19,692 bases of DNA. Origin: JBGSKV01 sp041740975. GTDB taxonomy: Bacteria; Bdellovibrionota_B; Oligoflexia; Oligoflexales; JALZUQ01. Of this stretch, positions 7,687-13,222 are shown one piece after another. The stretch spans positions 1 to 19,692 of the forward strand of contig JBGSKV010000044.1 of the NCBI GenBank assembly GCA_041740975.1, in the 5' to 3' direction. Both the position numbers and the translations under genes were made by a program. Position 1 is the first letter of the stretch, and each line of letters begins with the position of its first letter. The notes beneath the pieces were generated by a model, which was not told the origin of the DNA, did no database searches, and worked only from the letters and a program-made list of their open reading frames with translations.

Positions 7687-7761
7687 TTCATACTTTTCTC
7701 TTTCATTACCTTTTGTTTTGAGATAGAAAAGTGCCTCATGCTTTAGGTAATCTTTGCAGAC

Positions 7762-8559
7762 ATGCGCCTATTCAAAAAATTGAGTTGTCCGTCCTTAGCT
7801 CTTGTTGGTTTGCTTGTTAGCTCCAATTCGTTCGCTGCTGGCCTGAACCATTATCAGTCGTTTCTCAAAGGCCTCGGTGTCACCGATCACCACACCTTGC
7901 ATGATTGGCAAGTTGTCCCTGGCGCCCTCTTGATTACAGTTGTCATCTTGGTATTGAGTCTTCTTTACAAACATAGTGTCGATAAGCAACTTGCCGCGAA
8001 TGATATCGAACCACGATCACGTTTCAGCCCCGCCAATTTCGTCGAATTAGTCCTGGATTTTGTTTTTGACCTCGTCAAAAGCGTGATTGGGCCTAACTTT
8101 CGCAAGTATCTACCGCTCATGGTCGGCCTCTTCGTCTTCATCTTCTTCAATAACGTTTCGGGCCTCGTGCCTGGCTTTCCGCCATCGACAGAGTCATTGT
8201 CAACTAACTTAGCGTTAGCCTTGACTGTGTTTGCGTCTTACAACTATGCGGGTATCAAAGAGCATGGTTTTCATTATCTGAAACAGTTTACGGGTCCCAT
8301 TGCTTGGCTAGCCTTCATGATGATTCCGATCGAATTGATTAGTCATGCGGCGCGTCCGCTGTCTCTTTCTCTTCGGCTTTACATCAATTTGTATGCGGAC
8401 CACTTGATTTTGGGGGTTTTCAGCAGTTTTCCTGTGGTGAACTACTTCGTACCAGGCCTCTTTATGCTCTTTGGGCTTTTGGTATGTGGCATCCAGGCTT
8501 TTATTTTTGTGTTGTTAACGGGAATTTATATTGCGATGGCGGAGTCGCACGATCATTAA
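7762..8559 (+). CDS. atpB: F-type ATP synthase subunit a
   Basis: Subunit a is the membrane stator with the two proton half-channels. It is 265 aa. The first 26 residues look like a cleavable signal segment (two Lys, a hydrophobic core, SNSFAA), then about five membrane helices follow. The essential arginine is Arg205 in LSLRLYINLYADH, aligning with E. coli Arg210. By hand alignment His214 replaces E. coli Glu219 and Gly238 replaces His245, a pair that varies together across the family. Gln245 in IQAFIF matches E. coli Gln252. The usual FGN after the arginine reads YIN. The ribosome site is weak (AGG about 14 nt upstream). An in-frame stop 18 bp upstream rules out a longer start. It leads the atpB-atpE pair. 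Confidence 0.96.
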   Translation: MRLFKKLSCPSLALVGLLVSSNSFAAGLNHYQSFLKGLGVTDHHTLHDWQVVPGALLITVVILVLSLLYKHSVDKQLAANDIEPRSRFSPANFVELVLDFVFDLVKSVIGPNFRKYLPLMVGLFVFIFFNNVSGLVPGFPPSTESLSTNLALALTVFASYNYAGIKEHGFHYLKQFTGPIAWLAFMMIPIELISHAARPLSLSLRLYINLYADHLILGVFSSFPVVNYFVPGLFMLFGLLVCGIQAFIFVLLTGIYIAMAESHDH

Positions 8560-8568
8560 TGTTTGAAC

Positions 8569-8573
8569 GGAGG
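8569..8573 (+). promoter_or_regulatory. Ribosome-binding site that fixes the atpE start
   Basis: GGAGG lies 10 nt before the ATG at 8584. A longer frame would begin at TTG 8563, placing this site inside the coding sequence, so the ATG is preferred. Confidence 0.8.
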
Positions 8574-8583
8574 TTGTAGGCTG

Positions 8584-8904
8584 ATGAGAGGATTGATTTC
8601 TAGATTGTTGACTGTGATGGGCGGCTTGGCTGTTAGCGGTATTGCTTTTGCTCAAGAGGCAGAGCAAGCAGTGACTGGCGGTAACGGTTTAATCGCTTTG
8701 AGCGCAGGTATTGCTGTAGGCTTGGGTACCATTGGAGCCGCTCTCGGCCAGGGAAAAGCTGCTGGTGCTGCACTTGAAGGTATTGCTCGTAATCCAACGT
8801 CACGTGGCGAAGTGTTTACGCCGTTCATTTTGGCGTTAGCGTTTATGGAACTTTTGGGTCTATTGGCGTTCTTGATTGCCATTATGCTTCAAGGTAAAGT
8901 TTAA
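8584..8904 (+). CDS. atpE: F-type ATP synthase subunit c
   Basis: Subunit c is the proteolipid that forms the rotating membrane ring. From the ATG at 8584 it is 106 aa. Residues 1-23 look like a Sec signal peptide ending AFA before QEAEQ, leaving about 83 aa, a normal c-subunit size. Helix one has the glycine-rich GLGTIGAALGQGKAAG stretch (47-61), the loop has ARNP (68-71), and helix two has the ion-binding Glu89 in LAFMELLG. Gln56 matches a helix-one sodium ligand of Ilyobacter, but the Ser/Thr that follows the glutamate in sodium-type rings is Leu here, so I infer proton coupling. It is 24 bp after atpB and is followed by a terminator. Confidence 0.95.
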   Translation: MRGLISRLLTVMGGLAVSGIAFAQEAEQAVTGGNGLIALSAGIAVGLGTIGAALGQGKAAGAALEGIARNPTSRGEVFTPFILALAFMELLGLLAFLIAIMLQGKV

Positions 8905-8916
8905 TTTCAGCAAAGA

Positions 8917-8934
8917 ATGTTTCACGTGAAACAT
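8917..8934. other. parS: parS site 5
   Basis: Perfect ATGTTTCACGTGAAACAT palindrome 12 bp after the atpE stop, between that gene and its terminator. Confidence 0.95.
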
Positions 8935-8942
8935 TTTGAATG

Positions 8943-8967
8943 GGGAGGCTCTGGCCTCCCTTTTTTT
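8943..8967 (+). terminator. Intrinsic terminator after atpE
   Basis: GGGAGGC, loop TCTG, GCCTCCC form a 7-bp GC-rich stem, followed by seven T residues and further T-runs. It ends the atpZ-atpI-atpB-atpE transcript and makes it likely that the later ATP synthase genes need a separate transcript. Confidence 0.9.
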
Positions 8968-8988
8968 GTTCTTTTTTTTGAATGTAGT

Positions 8989-9178
8989 CGGTTGGGCTCC
9001 GCCTTTCGCAGGCGTAGTTTTTGTTTTTGTGGATTATTGGCACGTACGTCCCGGTGTAGTCTGGTCTGGATTGGTCGGTCATAAGATTCCCTCCAAAATC
9101 CAGCCCAGACTACACCGGCTCCTCCGTGCCAGCACACCCCAAGCCCAAGAACTCCAACAGCGAGGCTCCGCCCAACCG
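8989..9178. repeat. 190-bp imperfect palindrome between atpE and parA
   Basis: Nested inverted-repeat arms share a centre near 9084. CGGTTGGGC (8989-8997) pairs with GCCCAACCG (9170-9178). GGCACG (9039-9044) pairs with CGTGCC (9125-9130). CCGGTGTAGTCTGG (9051-9064) pairs with CCAGACTACACCGG (9105-9118). CTGGATT (9066-9072) pairs with AATCCAG (9097-9103). Unpaired gaps are of equal length on both sides. It may be a miniature inverted-repeat element, an old insertion remnant or a structured RNA. No terminal target duplication was recognised. Confidence 0.75.
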
Positions 9179-9490
9179 AGGACCCGCAACACGCATCCTT
9201 GAAAAAAAGCTCAGATTTAGTCGCGAAGCAAGTGGCGGAGACTCGCTGTCACAGTTCTCTCGCAAGTGATGATTGGAAGCGGACGAGCCAGGCATGTGGG
9301 CAAAGTCAATGGAGCGAGCCGGATGCGAGCGACGTTAGGGAGGCGGATGCAGGGATGCATCAAGCCGAGCGTGACTTTGAACACATGTCTGGGAGGACCG
9401 ATTCTATTCATCGCATGGTAGAAAACTGAGAGTGCGAAAGTCGGAGCCAAGCGCATCATGTCTAATCATTATGCTTAAAAAATAAACACC
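9179..9490. other. Unexplained non-coding stretch before parA
   Basis: This part of the 722-bp atpE-parA gap contains no gene I can support. Short frames exist on both strands (a TTG-started 76-codon plus frame from 9199 and an 80-codon minus frame), but neither has a ribosome site or a family-like sequence. It is richer in GC than the neighbouring intergenic DNA. It contains a small hairpin at 9346-9361 (GATGCA, loop GGGA, TGCATC) with an outer GGC/GCC pair at 9342-9344 and 9364-9366. It could hold a small RNA or be decayed coding sequence. Confidence 0.4.
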
Positions 9491-9491
9491 A

Positions 9492-9509
9492 ATGTTTCAC
9501 GTGAAACAT
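9492..9509. other. parS: parS site 6
   Basis: Perfect ATGTTTCACGTGAAACAT palindrome, 41 bp start to start from site 7. Confidence 0.95.
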
Positions 9510-9532
9510 GTGTGGTCATGGGCTTTGTCCGA

Positions 9533-9550
9533 ATGTTTCACGTGAAACAT
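9533..9550. other. parS: parS site 7, next to the probable parA promoter
   Basis: Perfect 18-bp parS palindrome ending 9 bp before a candidate -35 element. Bound or spreading ParB could therefore repress the parAB operon. Confidence 0.95.
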
Positions 9551-9559
9551 CTTATTTCA

Positions 9560-9587
9560 TTGCTAAAGAAAAAAGCTCTGTTATATT
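9560..9587 (+). promoter_or_regulatory. Candidate sigma-70-type promoter of parAB
   Basis: TTGCTA (9560-9565), a 16-bp spacer and TATATT (9582-9587) match the -35 and -10 consensus at 4/6 and 5/6 positions. It lies 39 bp before the parA start and directly after parS site 7. This is a prediction by eye. Confidence 0.5.
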
Positions 9588-9626
9588 CAAAGGACTTCCT
9601 GAATAGACGGATATAAAGGTTGCTAT

Positions 9627-10493
9627 ATGACTAGAATCATTGCAGTTTCTAACCAAAAAGGTGGAGTCGGCAAGACGACAACGGCAGTCAATATCGCTAG
9701 TAGTTTAGCGGTTGGTGAGAAACGCGTTCTCTTAGTGGACATGGATCCACAAGGAAATGCGGGAAGTGGTCTAGGGATTTACTCGCAAGATTTCGAACAA
9801 AGTATGTACGACGTTTTAGTGCATGAAACCCCTATAAAAGACGTCATTTTAAATACAGAATTAAAATTTTTGGATCTCGCTCCTTCCGATCAAGATTTAA
9901 TTGGCGCCGAAGTCGAGCTGGTTTCTGTTATTGGCCGTGAAACAAGGCTTAAAGAAGCCATTGAAGCAACCGATGGTTACTACGATTTTATTATTTTGGA
10001 TTGTCCGCCCGCTCTCGGTATTTTGACAGTAAACGCTTTAACTGCAGCAGATTCTGTTCTCATCCCTTTGCAGTGCGAATATTACGCGATGGAAGGATTG
10101 TCTCAGCTTCTTAAAACCGTAACGCTGATTCAAAAACGCCTGAATTCTTCGCTCGAAATCGAAGGTGTACTTTTGACCATGTACGACCGTCGTAATAATC
10201 TTTCTTCTCAAGTTGAAAACGAAATGCGCAAACACTTGGGCGACCAGGTTTTTGATATCGTGATTCCGCGTAACGTCAAATTATCGGAAGCGCCGTCACA
10301 TGGAAAACCAGTCGTTCTTTACGATGTTGGGAGCGCTGGATCGCAAGCTTATATGGGTCTTGCACGCACGCTCATCAGAAAATATGAGAACAATAACGGT
10401 GAGTTAGCGCCAGAAAAAACACCAACGGCAGGAGCGCGACGCGACTCCAGCTCTGGTCAGTCTTCACAATCATCCCAATCTTTAGAGGTATAA
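9627..10493 (+). CDS. parA: Chromosome-partitioning ATPase ParA (Soj)
   Basis: ParA is a nucleoid-bound ATPase whose gradient moves ParB-parS complexes, and so the new origin, through the cell. It is 288 aa. The deviant Walker A motif KGGVGKTT occupies 11-18 with both lysines, Lys11 and Lys16. Walker A' is VLLVDMDPQGNA at 34-45, and Walker B is FIILDCPP with Asp125. The MYDRRNNLSSQV segment belongs to the DNA-binding face. After about residue 258 comes a Ser/Gln-rich tail of about 30 residues not typical of the core family. The ribosome site is AAAGG, 7 nt before the ATG. It is 4 bp upstream of parB, with parS sites just before it. Confidence 0.97.
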   Translation: MTRIIAVSNQKGGVGKTTTAVNIASSLAVGEKRVLLVDMDPQGNAGSGLGIYSQDFEQSMYDVLVHETPIKDVILNTELKFLDLAPSDQDLIGAEVELVSVIGRETRLKEAIEATDGYYDFIILDCPPALGILTVNALTAADSVLIPLQCEYYAMEGLSQLLKTVTLIQKRLNSSLEIEGVLLTMYDRRNNLSSQVENEMRKHLGDQVFDIVIPRNVKLSEAPSHGKPVVLYDVGSAGSQAYMGLARTLIRKYENNNGELAPEKTPTAGARRDSSSGQSSQSSQSLEV

Positions 10494-10497
10494 CACG

Positions 10498-11427
10498 ATG
10501 TCTGAGTTTGATCGCAGCGGCGGAATTGCCGGTAAAAAACGCCAAGCTTTGGGTAAAGGTTTAAGCTCTCTTTTGGGAATGGAGCCAGAAGATTCTTCAG
10601 GAGCCTTTTCAAAATTCGTAGATAAGCCTATAAAACAAGGCTTAACTGAACTGAAGCTCGAACAAATTGAACCCAATCCTTCACAGCCGCGTAAATTTTT
10701 CGACGATAAAATGTTGCAAGAATTAGCGAGTAGCATTGAAGTCGAAGGTGTGATTCAGCCTATTATTGTCGCGAAAACCGAAGAGCCGGGAAAATACACG
10801 ATCATCGCTGGTGAGCGTCGTTGGCGCGCTTCAAAACTTGCGAATAAAGCGACGATTCCGGTTATTATTAAAGAAGGAAGCGACGAGCAGTTGATGCGAC
10901 TCGCGCTTATCGAAAATATTCAGCGTGCGGATCTCAATATTATCGAAGAGGCCGAAGCTTACCAGTCTCTCATCAATGATTTTGGACTCACGCAAGAAAA
11001 TTGCGCTCAAAAAGTGGGCAAGGATCGCACAACCGTGACGAACGCACTTCGACTTTTGATTTTGCCCGCACAGGTCCGAGATGACTTAATCGAAGGCACT
11101 TTGACTAACGGACATGCGCGCGCGCTTTTGGCCCTAGAATCGCCTAAAAAGATTTTGGAAGCCCGTCACCTCATCGTGAAGAAAAAGCTAAACGTGAGGC
11201 AAACAGAGGCCTTGGTGAAGGCGCTCAAAACTTCAACAGCAAATGACACTATAGCCTCGACATCGAAGCGAATTGATGCAGATCTCAACTATGTTGCTGA
11301 TAATTTGCGCAACAAACTCAAAACAAAAGTTCGCATCGCCGGAAGTGGTCAGCGAGGAAAAATTGAAATTTCATATTTTTCTGCGGCCGAGTTGGATCGC
11401 GTTGTGCAGTTAATCGGCAAATCCTAA
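10498..11427 (+). CDS. parB: Chromosome-partitioning CTPase ParB (Spo0J)
   Basis: ParB loads at parS, binds CTP, forms a sliding clamp and spreads along DNA. It is 309 aa. The ParA-stimulating N-terminal peptide is RQALGKGLSSLLG (15-27). The CTP-binding domain has GERRWRA (105-111) and ENIQRADL (139-146). The helix-turn-helix that reads parS is about 164-190, followed by NGHARALL (204-211). A C-terminal dimerisation domain ends in LDRVVQLIGKS. It follows parA by 4 bp in one operon. The last two coding codons and the stop lie within the left arm of a perfect 53-bp inverted repeat. Its targets are the seven sites upstream. Confidence 0.98.
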   Translation: MSEFDRSGGIAGKKRQALGKGLSSLLGMEPEDSSGAFSKFVDKPIKQGLTELKLEQIEPNPSQPRKFFDDKMLQELASSIEVEGVIQPIIVAKTEEPGKYTIIAGERRWRASKLANKATIPVIIKEGSDEQLMRLALIENIQRADLNIIEEAEAYQSLINDFGLTQENCAQKVGKDRTTVTNALRLLILPAQVRDDLIEGTLTNGHARALLALESPKKILEARHLIVKKKLNVRQTEALVKALKTSTANDTIASTSKRIDADLNYVADNLRNKLKTKVRIAGSGQRGKIEISYFSAAELDRVVQLIGKS

Positions 11428-11531
11428 TTCAGGGACACATAACTAAATTGTTTAAAAAACAAACGCCATATTGAACCAAATATGGCGTTTGTTTTTTAAA
11501 CAATTTAGTTATGTGTCCCTGAATTAGGATT
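11420..11531. repeat. Perfect 53-bp inverted repeat (112-bp hairpin) at the parB 3' end
   Basis: The left arm 11420-11472 and right arm 11479-11531 are exactly complementary with no mismatch, around the 6-nt loop GAACCA. The left arm begins inside parB, so the right arm holds an inverted copy of its last codons and stop. Each arm contains the imperfect palindrome AATTCAG...CTAAATT around GGGACACATAA, similar in style to REP-type sequences. It could be a REPIN or miniature element, or a terminator enlarged by template switching. As RNA it would be an exceptionally long duplex and a likely RNase III target. Confidence 0.97.
11461..11497 (+). terminator. Terminator core at the tip of the hairpin (after parB)
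   Basis: The apex of the large hairpin reads AAACGCCATATT, loop GAACCA, AATATGGCGTTT, then GTTTTTT, a plausible intrinsic terminator with a T-run. An A-run lies opposite, so it could work in both directions. It would separate parAB from the downstream ATP synthase genes. Confidence 0.65.
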
Positions 11532-11540
11532 AAAGTCCTA

Positions 11541-11569
11541 TTGTTTATCTCTGCAATCTACGTTAAAAA
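11541..11569 (+). promoter_or_regulatory. Weak candidate promoter of the atpF'-atpC cluster
   Basis: TTGTTT (11541-11546), a 17-bp spacer and TAAAAA (11564-11569) are a weak sigma-70-like pair in the 78-bp gap between the hairpin and atpF'. Proposed because a terminator-like hairpin precedes the gap and seven essential genes follow. The match is poor. Confidence 0.3.
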
Positions 11570-11609
11570 CTGACGTCCAGTTCATTTTATAGAGAGATTA
11601 TAGGGTTTC

Positions 11610-12056
11610 ATGGCTAGTTTTTCTCCTGCTGAAGTTAATCTCATTCCGAACATTGGCGTTATGACCACAATGATGGTTGTTTTCGCGCTCAATCTTTATA
11701 TCGTCAAAAAGTTTATGCTAACGCCGTATTTAAAGCTTCGCGATCGCCGCGATAGTTTAACGAGCGGATCACAAGAACAAGTGAAGTCGATTCGTGAAAA
11801 CCTGACGCAAATGCAGCAAAAAATAGATGCGAGTATCCGCGACGCGATCACTGCCGCAAAAGCAAGTGCCGAGTCTCAGCGTTTGCAGGCCGTGCAACAA
11901 GGTGATCAAGTCATTCACGCAGCAAAACTAGAAGCTGCGGCGGGCCTTAAGCAAACCCGTGAAAAAATAGCGCAACGCATCATTGAACAACGTTCAAAAC
12001 TACCGCATCAAATCAATGAACTCGGTCAACTCGTCTACAAACAGGTTATGGAATAG
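11610..12056 (+). CDS. atpF': F-type ATP synthase subunit b'
   Basis: This is one of two b-type peripheral-stalk subunits encoded in tandem. It is 148 aa. There is one membrane segment near residues 17-35, then a long charged and alanine-rich helix to the end that should form a coiled coil with the b subunit. The pattern FMLTPYLKLRDRRDSL after the membrane segment is typical of b/b' proteins. Placement directly upstream of a second b-like gene is the known b'-b order in many proteobacteria. AGGG lies 5 nt before the ATG. It is the first gene of the seven-gene ATP synthase cluster, 79 bp after the parB hairpin. Confidence 0.88.
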   Translation: MASFSPAEVNLIPNIGVMTTMMVVFALNLYIVKKFMLTPYLKLRDRRDSLTSGSQEQVKSIRENLTQMQQKIDASIRDAITAAKASAESQRLQAVQQGDQVIHAAKLEAAAGLKQTREKIAQRIIEQRSKLPHQINELGQLVYKQVME

Positions 12057-12076
12057 CGGATTTCTAAGGAAAATTA

Positions 12077-12658
12077 GTGGAAAACTTTACAATCTATATT
12101 CTCCCTTACGTGAACTTCGCTTTGTTTGCGTTTCTGATTTTTCATTTCGGCAGAAAACCAGTTTCCAACATGCTGGCGACTCGCAAAGAAAATTTTCGTA
12201 AAGACTATGAAGAGGCGCGCAAACTACTGACGGAAGCGGAAGCGCAAAATGAGCTATTGTCGCGTCGCTTGACGAACCTTGATCAAGAAATCGCGCAGAT
12301 TAATCAACGCGCCACTGCTGTCACTCAGCAAGAAATCGCTCGCGTGCAAGAAAACGCGAAGCGCATGGCCACACACTTTAAAGACGAAGTTTCTCGGATT
12401 TCCGATGCGGAAGTGAATCAAGCTCTCTCGGATTTGAAACAAGAGCTGATGACGGGCGTTATGCGGCAAGTTCATCAGTCTATCGCCACGCAGCTTGATG
12501 GTGCCGGTCAACAAAAACTCGTTCAGTCAGCCAATAAAAAGCTTATTAATTTGGACGGGCCTAGTCCGGACCATTTATCAGATGGGGGCGATGCTGATGC
12601 AGCGCACGCTCGGAAAAAGCAGGATCATTCACAACAAAAACCGACGGCGAGGGACTAA
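12077..12658 (+). CDS. atpF: F-type ATP synthase subunit b
   Basis: This is the second peripheral-stalk subunit, joining subunit a to F1 through delta. It is 193 aa, starting at GTG 12077 with AAGGA 6 nt upstream. A membrane helix lies near residues 4-24 (FTIYILPYVNFALFAFLIFHF), followed by the RKPVSNMLATRKENF motif and a long coiled coil to about 150. The last 40 or so residues form a hydrophilic tail rich in Asp, His, Gln and Lys with no resemblance to the usual short b-subunit end. That tail would lie next to delta at the top of F1. The gene is 20 bp after atpF' and 2 bp before atpH. Confidence 0.92.
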   Translation: MENFTIYILPYVNFALFAFLIFHFGRKPVSNMLATRKENFRKDYEEARKLLTEAEAQNELLSRRLTNLDQEIAQINQRATAVTQQEIARVQENAKRMATHFKDEVSRISDAEVNQALSDLKQELMTGVMRQVHQSIATQLDGAGQQKLVQSANKKLINLDGPSPDHLSDGGDADAAHARKKQDHSQQKPTARD

Positions 12659-12660
12659 GC

Positions 12661-13200
12661 ATGGGTGAGCAACTCATTGCCAAACGATACGCGCGCGGCC
12701 TTTACCTATCCACAAACAGCGACCGCGTTAAAGCAAAGTCGTACCAAGATGTATTGGTGGCCCTAGCAGAACTGTGTGAACACAGCGATATCTTCAAGTT
12801 TTTCAAAAACCCTTCGATTGCACCTAAGTTAAAGCTTGAAGTTTTGGAAGGTGCCGTGAAGCAGTTTCAGCCAGACGCTGGATTTGTGAATTTTTTGAAA
12901 ACACTCAGCGAATCCGGCAGACTCGCCGAACTTCCGAAGATTTCCTCCGAGTTTAATAGTCTTATACTAGCATCGGACGGTGTTCTAAAAGCCACGTTGA
13001 TCACGGCCGCAGAAATCACCGAGCAAGATCGCAAGGACATTAAGATTAATCTGGAAGAGAGATTTAAGCGCAAAATAGAGCTGGAAATGAAAATCGATAA
13101 AAATATTTTGGGCGGATTTGTCGTTCGGATCGGCAATAATATTATCGATTTAAGTTTAAAGTCAAAGTTAGATAAAATTGCACGAGTCGCAGTGAGCTAG
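12661..13200 (+). CDS. atpH: F-type ATP synthase subunit delta
   Basis: Delta is the cap joining the b subunits to the top of the alpha-beta head. It is 179 aa, a normal length. The N-terminus has the family pattern IAKRYARGLYLSTNS, with a helical domain to about 110, and the C-terminus has the characteristic GGFVVRIGNNIIDLSLKSKLDKI segment (151-173). The ATG sits 2 bp after the atpF stop, with GAGGGA as ribosome site inside the end of atpF, implying coupled translation. It is followed 22 bp later by atpA. Confidence 0.95.
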   Translation: MGEQLIAKRYARGLYLSTNSDRVKAKSYQDVLVALAELCEHSDIFKFFKNPSIAPKLKLEVLEGAVKQFQPDAGFVNFLKTLSESGRLAELPKISSEFNSLILASDGVLKATLITAAEITEQDRKDIKINLEERFKRKIELEMKIDKNILGGFVVRIGNNIIDLSLKSKLDKIARVAVS

Positions 13201-13222
13201 ATTTTTTGGAGATCGTTTCGAC

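Larger units (their letters stand above)
7435..7761. other. Non-coding stretch before atpB with three parS sites
   Basis: This 327-bp stretch between the AtpI-like gene and atpB holds parS sites 2, 3 and 4 and no convincing gene. A 61-codon frame across it is made largely of parS read in two frames (MFHVKH and NVSRET). The first 110 bp has no feature I recognise. No clear promoter for atpB was found, so atpB may be read through from upstream or use a non-consensus promoter. Confidence 0.7.

Noticed and set aside
7536..7721. 61-codon plus-strand frame across parS sites 2-4
   Set aside because: Much of it is parS translated in two frames (MFHVKH, NVSRET). There is no ribosome site and no family-like sequence.
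8922..9137. Minus-strand frame (71 codons) over the terminator and quasi-palindrome
   Set aside because: It runs through the atpE terminator and the inverted-repeat arms. Its composition is non-protein-like and it lacks a ribosome site.
9199..9459. Overlapping frames of 76 codons (plus, TTG start) and 80 codons (minus)
   Set aside because: They compete for the same DNA, have no ribosome signal and no recognisable motif. Left as non-coding.
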